Source: Marivirga sericea
Lineage (GTDB): Bacteria > Bacteroidota > Bacteroidia > Cytophagales > Cyclobacteriaceae
Assembly (NCBI RefSeq): GCF_900177665.1
Contig: NZ_FXAW01000006.1
Location: 186,001-250,000, forward strand
Reading direction: 5' to 3'
Length of the DNA stretch: 64,000 nt
Position numbers and translations under genes: made by a program. The notes under the pieces are model-generated. The model was given only the letters and a program-made list of their open reading frames with translations. It had not been told where the DNA came from and did no database searches. Shown here one piece after another: positions 18,341 through 26,671 of this stretch. Every line of letters begins with the position of its first letter. Position 1 is the first letter of the stretch.

Positions 18341-18922
18341 ATGATGATAAAGCAAGGAGAAATAACACAATTGTTAGTGCAGGTGAATAATGGGGATATG
18401 GATGCCTATAATAAAATATTCCCTGTCATTTATAGTGAATTGCGGCACATCGCACATAGAATCCGCTTTCAATATTTCGGAATAGAGACTATGAATACTA
18501 CTGCCATAGTACATGAAGCTTATTTAAAGATAATTAATTCCGAAGCTAACTGGAATAGTCGCGCACATTTTTACGGTGTGGCCGGTAAAGCTATGCGACA
18601 CATACTCTTAAATGCAGCTAGGAGAAAAAACGCGATTAAAAGAGGAAGAGACGCACAACATATTTGTTTTGAAGAATGGGAAGAAAAGATTAACTTATCT
18701 GAAGAATGTTCGGACGAGTTGGTACGATTGGATGAAGTTCTAAATGAATTAGAAAAGAAAGACAGCAAACAGGTAAAATTAGTGGAGTGTAGGTTTTTTG
18801 CCAATATGACAATTGAAGAAACAGCTGCAGTACTTGATATTTCGCCTTCCACTGTAAAAAGAAATTGGCAAATAATTAAAGCATGGATTTACAGTCAGAT
18901 CCAAGATAGAAAAACGGCTTAA
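18341..18922 (+). CDS. ECF-like sigma factor of the kinase-linked (Sigma70_ECF) type
   Basis: A 193-residue sigma factor of the PF07638 type, recognised by the region 2 stretch ELRHIAHRIRFQY and TTAIVHEAYLKI, the NSRAHFYGVAGKAMR segment, and region 4 (MTIEETAAVLDISPSTVKR). These sigma factors are typically encoded beside Ser/Thr kinases with C-terminal TPRs and lack a classical anti-sigma factor. Here the kinase gene starts 5 bp after the stop codon. Phosphorylation of the sigma factor by that kinase is a reasonable inference from the family's gene arrangement. A second ATG directly follows the first, so the start is uncertain by one codon. Confidence 0.92.
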   Translation: MMIKQGEITQLLVQVNNGDMDAYNKIFPVIYSELRHIAHRIRFQYFGIETMNTTAIVHEAYLKIINSEANWNSRAHFYGVAGKAMRHILLNAARRKNAIKRGRDAQHICFEEWEEKINLSEECSDELVRLDEVLNELEKKDSKQVKLVECRFFANMTIEETAAVLDISPSTVKRNWQIIKAWIYSQIQDRKTA

Positions 18923-18927
18923 ATGAA

Positions 18928-21435
18928 ATGGGATATTCTTGGAGTGAATTGGAGGAGATTTTCCAAAACGCATTAAAAGTGCCCTCCTCTGAGCGAGAAC
19001 AATTTGTTATAAATCAAGCAAAAAATGATGCGACTCTTCAGCAAACCATCCTCATGATGCTTAGAGATATTGAAGATGCTGATAAGTATTTTGAAAAACT
19101 TCAGGAGGGAATAGCAGGAGGGCTTGAAGAAAATAAAGTAGATATATATCAACCTGGAGATGTGGTTGGAAAATATCAAATTATTAGATCACTCGGACGA
19201 GGTGGTATGGGTCAAGTCTTTCTAGCCAAAAGAAATGATAGCCAATTCGAGCAAGAAGTTGCAATAAAGTGCTTCGCACCTGATGAAGTAAAAAATAATT
19301 TTTTTGAAAATTTTAGAAATGAGCAACAGTTCTTAGCTAGTCTTAATCATGGGGCTATAGCACATATTTTAGATGGAGGAATCTCTGATGACAGGATCCA
19401 CTACATTATTATGGAGTATGTTGATGGGCTGCCAATCGATCAATATCTAAAGAAACATCAGTTAACCACCCATGAAAAACTGAAGCTTTTTTTGAAAATA
19501 GGTACAGCCATTAATTATGCCCACAATCGACTAATTTTACACTTAGATATAAAGCCATCTAATATTTACATAAATAAAGATGGTCAGGTGAAATTACTTG
19601 ATTTCGGGATTGCCCAAAAAATGGGTGAGCCTCTGCAGCAAAAACATTTTTTAGCATCTCCTTATTATGCTGCCCCTGAGCAGTTAAAGAAACAAACCGT
19701 AAGTGTTGCCACAGATATTTTTCAAATGGGGATTTTATTGCATCTGATATTGTCCCATGAATTGCCGTTTGCCAAAGGAGAATTCCCTTCTTCCTCCAAT
19801 AGGAAGTTGGTTTTTGCAGAAACTAAGATTAATAAAGAACTGCAATCAATCATCTATAAATGTCTGCAGGAATCTCCTGAGGACAGATATGTCTCTGTTT
19901 CCGCTCTATTTCAAGACGTTGAAAGTTTTCTAATTTCGCGTCCAGTAAGAGTACATAAGCAGAACTGGTCTTATCGCGCTAGCAAATTTATAATAAGAAA
20001 TAGAATTAAGATATCACTTTCCGTTCTGCTTGTCATGTCGATGGTTTTAGGGATCATTTTCTCCTCTTATCAAGCAAAAAAAGCTCGAGAAAATGAATTA
20101 AAAGTTATTAAGACAAATGAATTTCTTCTCGATATTTTCAAAAGTGCTGACCCTAGTATGACAGAAGGCAATCTGACTGTCAAAGAAATATTAGATAATA
20201 GTGTTAATAGTATTGAGTCAAAATTTGAGGATAAGGAATTTAAACTAAGTCTCTATGAACGTCTAATCAATATTTATACTAATGTTTATTTGTGGAATGA
20301 CTCAAGAATATTAGCAGAGGATGTTTTAAGCAGGTATCGTGACGTGGAAAATCTCAGCTATTTAAAAATCATGAGTACGCTAGGAGGCAACTACCGGGAG
20401 CTTTCCCAATATCAAAAAGCTGATTCTATTTTCTCTATTTTAATAAGCGAAATTGAGACTGGAAACAATTACCTGTCTTTAGAATTCCAAATTGAAAACA
20501 TATTAGCATTTGCAAAATCTCAACAAATACAGGGAAACTACGATACTGCTCTTCAAATAATACATAAAGCACAAGCTTTAGTTACTAGTAGTGCTTCACT
20601 TAAAGACAAAGCAGATATTTATAACCATTATGCCTCAGTAAATAAGGATCTATCTAAATATGATTCTGCATATTTTTATCAAAGTAAGGCGATAAAGATG
20701 ATTCAAGCAAAGGAAAGCCCCGATCATCAAATTGCATTGGCATTGTACTACAACAATCAAGGTAATCTTCTAAAGGATATGTCACAGTATGATTCAGCTA
20801 TAATTTCTTTTGAAAAGTCAATTAGTTTAAAAAGAAAGATTGATTCTAAAGCCAATCTTGATCTAGCTATCACATTGAGCAATTTGGGTGGCGTCTATTA
20901 TAAAAAGAAAAATTATGACAGTGCCTCTACTATATTGAATCGAGCAATAGATATATTTGCTGCTCAGCTAAAGCCCAACAATAACTTTATTGTTTCAACT
21001 AGGTATAGCTTGGCAAATATTTATTACAACCAATTGAAATTTGAAAGAGCTCTCTCGGAATATAAAGAGATACTAGCTGCAGACACCGCTAATTTTGGTC
21101 CAGGTCATCCTTACGTTGCTGACGATTATATTTCTATTGCAAATTGTTACAGAGAGTTAAATGAAACAGATAAGGCATATGATTTTCTAAAAAAGGCTGA
21201 GCTTATAATTGAAGATAAATTTGATGAGAGTCATCAAAAGACTTCTTATCTCTATAATAAATTTGGAATGCTTTTCGAAAAGCAAGAGAATTACACTATG
21301 GCACAAATTTATTTTCAAGAATCTTTTACTTTAGCCAATAAATATCTTGGAGAAGAACATCGGTATACTAAATTATATAAAGAAGATGTGGAACGAATAT
21401 CTAATATTATGAAAGCAGATATCGATAAAATGTAA
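18928..21435 (+). CDS. Transmembrane Ser/Thr protein kinase with TPR sensor domain
   Basis: An 835-residue receptor-like kinase. The kinase domain spans about 80-340: glycine loop LGRGGMGQV at 89-97, VAIK with Lys114, catalytic loop HLDIKPSN at 205-212, DFG at 225-227, APE at 249-251. The catalytic loop has Leu in place of the Arg of HRD, making this a non-RD kinase; the Asp207 base is kept. One transmembrane helix (about 362-380) separates it from a C-terminal domain of TPR repeats (about 420-820), likely periplasmic, such as the ALALYYNNQGNLLKDMSQYD repeat. The N-terminal 70 residues before the kinase resemble the short leader common in this group. It forms an operon with the sigma factor upstream. 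Confidence 0.93.
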   Translation: MGYSWSELEEIFQNALKVPSSEREQFVINQAKNDATLQQTILMMLRDIEDADKYFEKLQEGIAGGLEENKVDIYQPGDVVGKYQIIRSLGRGGMGQVFLAKRNDSQFEQEVAIKCFAPDEVKNNFFENFRNEQQFLASLNHGAIAHILDGGISDDRIHYIIMEYVDGLPIDQYLKKHQLTTHEKLKLFLKIGTAINYAHNRLILHLDIKPSNIYINKDGQVKLLDFGIAQKMGEPLQQKHFLASPYYAAPEQLKKQTVSVATDIFQMGILLHLILSHELPFAKGEFPSSSNRKLVFAETKINKELQSIIYKCLQESPEDRYVSVSALFQDVESFLISRPVRVHKQNWSYRASKFIIRNRIKISLSVLLVMSMVLGIIFSSYQAKKARENELKVIKTNEFLLDIFKSADPSMTEGNLTVKEILDNSVNSIESKFEDKEFKLSLYERLINIYTNVYLWNDSRILAEDVLSRYRDVENLSYLKIMSTLGGNYRELSQYQKADSIFSILISEIETGNNYLSLEFQIENILAFAKSQQIQGNYDTALQIIHKAQALVTSSASLKDKADIYNHYASVNKDLSKYDSAYFYQSKAIKMIQAKESPDHQIALALYYNNQGNLLKDMSQYDSAIISFEKSISLKRKIDSKANLDLAITLSNLGGVYYKKKNYDSASTILNRAIDIFAAQLKPNNNFIVSTRYSLANIYYNQLKFERALSEYKEILAADTANFGPGHPYVADDYISIANCYRELNETDKAYDFLKKAELIIEDKFDESHQKTSYLYNKFGMLFEKQENYTMAQIYFQESFTLANKYLGEEHRYTKLYKEDVERISNIMKADIDKM

Positions 21436-21625
21436 ATTCTGTAGTATTCACTTCTAAGTATCCAGCTTATTTTTAAACTTTTATCTCAGTAAATTATTAC
21501 TTTGATTACAAGATAAATCAAACACTTAATACAAAGGAGCTTCATTCTTCGATGATATAAATAAGCAATTACATCAAAGCCATGTATTGTAGCTTATATA
21601 GCATCTTATTAAATGATTACTAATT

Positions 21626-23092
21626 ATGAAGGCAATTATTATTGGCGCAGGTATAGGAGGAATAGCGACCTCCATTAGATTGGCTAAGAAAGGTTATGAT
21701 GTTCATATATATGAGCAGAACAACTACATGGGAGGCAAACTTTCGGTTTTTGAACAAGACGGATTCCGCTTTGATGCAGGACCATCATTGTTTACTTTAC
21801 CGGAACTAGTTGATGATTTGATGGCCTTTCAAAAAGAAGAGAGTACTATAAAGTTCCCATATAAGAAGCTTGATGAGTCATGCCGATATTTTTGGGAGGA
21901 TGGCAAACAATTGACTGCATACACGCAACCAGAAAAATTTGGAGCCGAAGTAGAAAAAGTTTTAGGGGTACCAGCAGAAGTTGTGGTGAATTATATAGCA
22001 AAATCAGAATTTAAATATGAAAAATCTGCTAAAATTTTTCTAGAAAAGTCGCTTCATAAAAGTTCAACTTTCCTATCGAAGGAAATCATTCCAGCACTTC
22101 TTAACATCTATAAATTCGGTCTATTTCAAAATATGAACCAGGTGAATGAGCACCAATTGAAAGATTCTAAGTTGGTGCAATTATTCAATCGATTTGCCAC
22201 TTACAATGGCTCAGACCCCTACCAAGCTCCAGGAATTCTAACATCCATCGCTAATTTAGAATTAAACCGCGGGACTTTTTACCCTGAGGAAGGCATGTAT
22301 CAAATTACCGATAGATTGACAAAAGTTGCTGAAAGCTTAGGAGTAAAAATTCACCTGAATACAAAGATTGAAAAAATTGCAGTTGATAATAAAAAAGCAG
22401 TAGGAATATATCAGAATAAAGAATTGATTCCTGCAGATTTGGTAGTGAGTAATATGGATATTTACCCAACCTACAGAAAATTACTGTCTGATCAAAAGCA
22501 GCCTGAAAACACATTGAATCAGGAAAGAAGCAGTTCTGCTTTAATTTTTTATTGGGGTATTGATAGGGAATTTGAACAACTTGGCCTTCATAATATATTC
22601 TTTAGTGAAGATTATCAGGAGGAATTTCATCACATATTCAAATCCAAAACCATAGCGCCAGATCCGACTATCTACGTTAACATAACTTCAAAGCATACGC
22701 CTTCTGATGCTCCAAAAGGAATGGAAAATTGGTTTGTGATGGTAAACGTACCCTCAAATAGCGGACAAGATTGGGATAAGATCATTCCTGAAATAAGAAC
22801 TTCTGTTTTAGATAAGCTTAGTAGAATGTTGGGGAAAGATATAGCGAACCATATCAAAACAGAAAATATTCTTGAACCTCGTACTATTGAAAGTAAAACC
22901 TCTTCACATCAGGGTGCACTGTATGGAAGTAGTTCAAATAATCGCTATGCGGCTTTTCTACGACACCCGAATTTTCATCAAAAAATAGAAGGCCTATATT
23001 TTTCTGGAGGTAGTGTTCATCCAGGTGGAGGAATTCCGTTATGTTTGCTATCAGCAAAAATAATTGATGACCTAAGTCCTGAAGCAAAATGA
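21626..23092 (+). CDS. crtD: Phytoene desaturase-family carotenoid oxidoreductase, CrtD-like
   Basis: A 488-residue FAD-dependent carotenoid desaturase. The Rossmann dinucleotide motif GAGIGGIA is at 7-14 and the C-terminal signature SGGSVHPGGGIPLCLLSAK near 462-480 is diagnostic of the CrtI/CrtN/CrtD superfamily. The gene overlaps cruF by ATGA, and the crtD-cruF pairing is known from Bacteroidota that make monocyclic carotenoids such as saproxanthin or flexixanthin, where CruF hydrates the 1,2 double bond and CrtD introduces the 3,4 double bond. The CrtD rather than CrtI assignment rests mainly on that pairing. No crtB, crtY or crtZ is in the window. Confidence 0.85.
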   Translation: MKAIIIGAGIGGIATSIRLAKKGYDVHIYEQNNYMGGKLSVFEQDGFRFDAGPSLFTLPELVDDLMAFQKEESTIKFPYKKLDESCRYFWEDGKQLTAYTQPEKFGAEVEKVLGVPAEVVVNYIAKSEFKYEKSAKIFLEKSLHKSSTFLSKEIIPALLNIYKFGLFQNMNQVNEHQLKDSKLVQLFNRFATYNGSDPYQAPGILTSIANLELNRGTFYPEEGMYQITDRLTKVAESLGVKIHLNTKIEKIAVDNKKAVGIYQNKELIPADLVVSNMDIYPTYRKLLSDQKQPENTLNQERSSSALIFYWGIDREFEQLGLHNIFFSEDYQEEFHHIFKSKTIAPDPTIYVNITSKHTPSDAPKGMENWFVMVNVPSNSGQDWDKIIPEIRTSVLDKLSRMLGKDIANHIKTENILEPRTIESKTSSHQGALYGSSSNNRYAAFLRHPNFHQKIEGLYFSGGSVHPGGGIPLCLLSAKIIDDLSPEAK

Positions 23093-23754
23093 ATGCAATT
23101 AATTTAACTTCTATTATTAAAAGGATAAAATCGAGTCCGCTAATCGGGCTTCTTATCATTTCAGCATTTTATTTTTTTGGGATTATAGGTATTCTTTCAA
23201 ATAACAAAGAGTGGTTCATTGAGAAAACAGCTTTCAATTTATCCCTTTCATTCCTGATACTTCTGACTTATCAAAAGAAATATTCCTGGTCATTGCTTTG
23301 GGCTTTCTTGTTTTGTTATTTTATTGGCTTTTTAGCTGAATACTTGGGAGTAAATTTTGGCCTAATATTCGGAGACTATATTTATCCCGATACACTAGGT
23401 CCACAATTAGGAGGAGTACCCATCATAATTGGGGTGAATTGGTTTTTGATTACTTTTTGCGTGGCTTCGCTATTATTTCCATTTAACATAAACGGATTGT
23501 TGAAAATCGTGCTGGCCACTATTATAACAGTTCTCATCGATGTATTAATTGAGCCTGTAGCTATGAAGTTAGATTTTTGGAATTGGGAAAATGACACAAT
23601 CCCTTTTCAAAATTATCTAGGGTGGGCTGTTATTTCCTTCTTAATTTTTAGTTTTTACTCGATCGTAAAGCTACCAGTACAAAATAAAGTAGCCTTTTCT
23701 TTATTGATTTGGCAGATAATATTTTTTGCTGCCTTGAATATATTTTTAATATGA
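23089..23754 (+). CDS. cruF: Carotenoid 1,2-hydratase-like membrane protein (CruF family)
   Basis: A 221-residue protein with about seven hydrophobic segments. The conserved block GDYIYPDTLGPQLGGVPIIIG and the later EPVAMKLDFWNW match the DUF422/CruF family, integral-membrane hydratases acting on the acyclic end of carotenoids. The start codon overlaps the crtD stop (ATGA), showing translational coupling. A bidirectional terminator lies 15 bp after the stop. Substrate is inferred from the pathway. Confidence 0.87.
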   Translation: MNAINLTSIIKRIKSSPLIGLLIISAFYFFGIIGILSNNKEWFIEKTAFNLSLSFLILLTYQKKYSWSLLWAFLFCYFIGFLAEYLGVNFGLIFGDYIYPDTLGPQLGGVPIIIGVNWFLITFCVASLLFPFNINGLLKIVLATIITVLIDVLIEPVAMKLDFWNWENDTIPFQNYLGWAVISFLIFSFYSIVKLPVQNKVAFSLLIWQIIFFAALNIFLI

Positions 23755-23769
23755 TAGCCTATAACAGGA

Positions 23770-23798
23770 AAAAAGCCGATTATAGTAATCGACTTTTT
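23770..23798. terminator. Bidirectional intrinsic terminator after cruF
   Basis: An 11-bp stem with one C-A mismatch (AAAAAG-c-CGATT against AATCG-a-CTTTTT) and a 5-nt loop, with A and T runs on both sides. It sits between the convergent cruF and the 75-residue orphan gene and can serve both. Confidence 0.8.
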
Positions 23799-23806
23799 AA
23801 TAATTA

Positions 23807-24034
23807 TTAAGCGGAAGTTTGAAAATATTGATCTTGCTGAAGTAATTCAAAATACTCATCAAAAAGTGATTTAGAAATCAATTTGCTTTCTGTTCCGGAA
23901 CCCCACTTGGCATTTATTTCAAATAAACCATTGAAAGCTCTTCCTTCGTAATTCTCTCCAATTTTAAAGCCCATCAAACCAGTTTTTTGGTCAGGCAACT
24001 TATTACAAACAAAATTTATTCTATACCTATCCAT
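23807..24034 (-). CDS. Uncharacterised 75-residue protein
   Basis: Unrecognised. It is a small soluble protein without signal peptide or membrane helix; a glycine-rich core (GLMGFKIGENYEGRAFNG) and the KSLFDEYFEL segment give it a folded rather than random look. Base composition and codon use are like the neighbours, and a bidirectional terminator directly follows it, both of which support a real gene. It stands alone between cruF and the ClC leader. No function can be assigned. Confidence 0.6.
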   Translation of the reverse strand: MDRYRINFVCNKLPDQKTGLMGFKIGENYEGRAFNGLFEINAKWGSGTESKLISKSLFDEYFELLQQDQYFQTSA

Positions 24035-24242
24035 GTCTAAAAGTTTTAGTAAACTTATGGACTAAAGACCAAGATACGTGCCAAAAGGTTGGGATTTATA
24101 GAAAAATTATCGATCAGTAGCTTAATTTTTAAGACGAGTGCAGAAAATACTAGTTATAGACCATAGGAAAAACTACTTGCTTTTAATAAATACCAAATTG
24201 AAAAATATGCTCAATATGTAGTAAATTAGATGTATTTAAAGC

Positions 24243-24271
24243 TTGTATAGGCTCATATTTATTTACCTTTG
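24243..24271 (+). promoter_or_regulatory. Promoter of the ClC channel leader RNA
   Basis: TTG at 24243-24245 and TACCTTTG at 24264-24271 with 18 bp between them match the Bacteroidota -33/-7 consensus. Transcription is expected to start near 24277, about 137 bp before the ClC start codon. Confidence 0.7.
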
Positions 24272-24277
24272 CACGCA

Positions 24278-24394
24278 TGAAAAGGGTAAGGTCAGCGTGT
24301 CCTAATATACCAGCAATTAAATGATGGACTTGTAAAAATTCTCCCAGTGAGGTCAAGATTATAGGACAGTAGTCAGAACCTATCGTGACCTTTT
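24278..24394 (+). ncRNA. Structured leader RNA with two mutually exclusive folds (putative attenuator or riboswitch)
   Basis: Fold A pairs AAGGTCA (24288-24294) with TGACCTT (24386-24392) and TGTCCTA (24298-24304) with TAGGACA (24362-24368), both perfect 7-bp helices enclosing a 57-nt apical region. Fold B re-uses the 3' strands: AGGTCA (24350-24355) with TGACCT (24386-24391) and ATAGG (24361-24365) with CCTAT (24379-24383), giving a hairpin followed by TTTT, a plausible intrinsic terminator. The two folds cannot coexist. A 15-codon frame starting at ATG 24277 (MKRVRSACP..., stop 24322-24324) could be a leader peptide. It does not match the fluoride, guanidine, SAM, TPP or cobalamin riboswitch consensus as I know them. 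It could also be an independent small RNA. Confidence 0.5.
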
Positions 24395-24413
24395 AATATC
24401 AATAGCTATACAA

Positions 24414-26192
24414 ATGAAATTTAAAGCACTTTTACTTAAGTTTCTTATTTGGCGTGTTAAGCATGTCAGCACCACTAATTTTGTAATAATTACAAGCGGT
24501 GTGATTGGGATTATAGCTGGACTAGCTGCAGTCACGCTAAAGGAAAGTGTACATCTTCTTCAAAACTTTCTGACACGCGACTTCCAGCAAGAGTTCGGGA
24601 ATTATCTTTATTTGAGTTACCCTCTAATTGGTATCATATTAACACTTGTTTTATCAAAGTACATATTAAAGGAAAAACTAGGTCATGGGATTACAGACAT
24701 TCTATATTCGATCTCGAAAAAATCAAGCATAGTTAAGCGGACTAAGACTTTCTCTAGAATGTTGACCAGTACATTGACGGTTGGTTTCGGAGGATCAGTT
24801 GGTCTAGAGGCCCCCATTGTAGTTACCGGGTCTGCTATAGGATCTAATATAGGTCGATTAGTCCATTTAAATTATAAACAGCGGACACTATTAATAGGAT
24901 GTGGATCTGCTGGTGCGATTTCAGCTATATTTAATTCTCCTATAGCCGGAGTGATTTTTAGTATAGAAGTTATTTTAGCCGAGGTGACGATTAGTTCTTT
25001 CATTCCACTCTTAATTGCTTCTGTTTGCGGAGCTTTAGTTTCACTTACATTATTGGGCGATGATGTTTTATTTTCCTTCAATTTAACAGATGAATTTATT
25101 GCCGCTGACACACCTTTCTATATATTTTTAGGGATTTTTACGGGCCTGGTAGCCCTATATTTTACTAGAATAGTGGGAAAAGTAGAAGGGCTAATCAAAA
25201 ATGTTAAGGGAGATCTAAATAGAGCAATCTTAGGCGGGGTGTCTCTAGGCTTTTTGATTTTCCTGTTACCACCTCTATACGGTGAAGGTTATGATACCAT
25301 CACTAAATTACTGGAAGGCAATGCGCAACAGATTTTGAACAATAGCTTGTTTTTTGATGACATTGAATCTTTTTATTTAATCGTGCTATTTGCAGCAGGA
25401 ATTATTTTAATAAAACCTGTTGCAACTGCCTTAACACTGGGCTCTGGCGGTAGCGGAGGGATTTTTGCACCCTCTCTGTTTCTAGGAGGCTTAACAGGTT
25501 TCTTATTTGCATATTTGGTAAATAAGATGGGAGTAACCGATCCAATAAGCCTGAGTAATTTCACCCTAGTCGGAATGAGTGGGGTAATGAGTGGAGTACT
25601 ACATGCGCCATTGACCGCCATTTTCTTAATTGCTGAAATTACCAGCGGTTATACGCTTTTTGTTCCCCTGATGATTGTCTCAGCTATTTCCTATAGTACT
25701 ATTTCTTACTTTGAAAAATACTCAATGTATACAAAACCACTGGTAGAGAAAGGTGATTTGATTTATCATGACAAAGATAGACAAGTTCTCAGTCTGATTG
25801 ATTTGAAAAAAGTAATAGAAACTGATCTGCTTGTTATTGATCCAGATGCCACTTTAGGAGAATTAGTAGATTTAGTAAGATTCTCAAAACGAAATATTTT
25901 TCCTGTAGTGAATCAAGATCAGGAACTTATGGGTATTGTAACTCTGGATGATATTCGAGAAATTATGTTTGATGAAGAATCCCGAAAAAATATCATTGTC
26001 AACACCCTGATGCACAGTCCACCAACCTTCGTCACCGGTAAAGAGAATATGCGCTCTGTTATGATGAAATTTGAGAAAACAGGTGCTTGGAATCTTCCAG
26101 TCTTGGAAGATGGCAAATATGAAGGATTTGTTTCCAAGTCTAGAATTTTTAATGCATACCGTAAAAAGCTTATCAGACAACAAATAGAGTAG
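24414..26192 (+). CDS. ClC-type chloride channel or Cl-/H+ antiporter with two CBS domains
   Basis: A 592-residue membrane protein. The ClC core (about 1-430) shows the anion-site motifs in order: GHGIT in place of GSGIP, GLEAP in place of GKEGP, and GGIFAPSLF (GxFxP). The glutamate of GLEAP is the gating/proton glutamate position. After the membrane part come two CBS domains (about 460-520 and 530-590) that usually sense adenine nucleotides. It lacks the altered motifs of CLC-F fluoride exporters. The gene lies behind a structured leader and its own promoter. Whether it is a channel or an exchanger cannot be settled here. Confidence 0.93.
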   Translation: MKFKALLLKFLIWRVKHVSTTNFVIITSGVIGIIAGLAAVTLKESVHLLQNFLTRDFQQEFGNYLYLSYPLIGIILTLVLSKYILKEKLGHGITDILYSISKKSSIVKRTKTFSRMLTSTLTVGFGGSVGLEAPIVVTGSAIGSNIGRLVHLNYKQRTLLIGCGSAGAISAIFNSPIAGVIFSIEVILAEVTISSFIPLLIASVCGALVSLTLLGDDVLFSFNLTDEFIAADTPFYIFLGIFTGLVALYFTRIVGKVEGLIKNVKGDLNRAILGGVSLGFLIFLLPPLYGEGYDTITKLLEGNAQQILNNSLFFDDIESFYLIVLFAAGIILIKPVATALTLGSGGSGGIFAPSLFLGGLTGFLFAYLVNKMGVTDPISLSNFTLVGMSGVMSGVLHAPLTAIFLIAEITSGYTLFVPLMIVSAISYSTISYFEKYSMYTKPLVEKGDLIYHDKDRQVLSLIDLKKVIETDLLVIDPDATLGELVDLVRFSKRNIFPVVNQDQELMGIVTLDDIREIMFDEESRKNIIVNTLMHSPPTFVTGKENMRSVMMKFEKTGAWNLPVLEDGKYEGFVSKSRIFNAYRKKLIRQQIE

Positions 26193-26275
26193 CTTCGTTT
26201 TACTAAACATTACATCTCTTACTTTGGTAGTTAATTAGAACACCTATTATAGCTAAGTGATTGGCTTCCTGAGGC

Positions 26276-26480
26276 TTGTCCACAATTCAAAATCAAGGGC
26301 AATCTATATAAACTACTGAATGATAAATAGTTATGACATGACTGTGGATAAATGTGGATAACTTCTTCATTTTGTGGATAAAAAAGCCTTTGATAACTTG
26401 AATCTTTTTTTTGTTTAAAAAAAATAGTTTTTATCTCCTCAAATGTAAGATTTTAACTATATAATAAATTGTTTTAACAT
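26276..26480. other. oriC: Candidate chromosomal replication origin (DnaA-box cluster with AT-rich tract)
   Basis: Inside a 479-bp gap between convergent gene ends are three perfect DnaA boxes TGTGGATAA, all in the same direction, at 26343-26351, 26353-26361 and 26373-26381, i.e. starting 10 and 20 bp apart, on the same face of the helix. A one-mismatch box, TTGTCCACA, lies in the other direction at 26276-26284. A strongly AT-rich tract (about 26396-26480) follows directly, as expected of a duplex unwinding element. No gene is present. The remaining part of the gap to 26671 is AT-rich with no feature seen. In Bacteroidota oriC need not adjoin dnaA. Gene orientation around it shows no clear leading-strand switch. 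Confidence 0.6.
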
Positions 26481-26671
26481 ACATGGAATTACTTAAACAA
26501 AACCCTTCTAAGTAAAAATACTTAGGTTAAGATTACGCCATTTTTATCTGTAGGAATTAAATGTATACTTTAAGTTAACATTAAGAATACCTCTTCGTGA
26601 TAAAAAAGTAGTTTAAGTTTAGCGTGCAGTACAAACATTCTTTGAAAACCACCCTATTAGAATAATACAAT

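Noticed and set aside
24278-24394. SRP RNA, 6S RNA or tmRNA
   Set aside because: No GGAA-type SRP loop or tmRNA ends are seen; a 6S-like rod cannot be excluded but the terminator-like alternative fold and the position before ClC favour a leader.
24272-24413. Fluoride (crcB) riboswitch before the ClC gene
   Set aside because: The aptamer consensus is not present and the ClC motifs are not those of CLC-F fluoride exporters.
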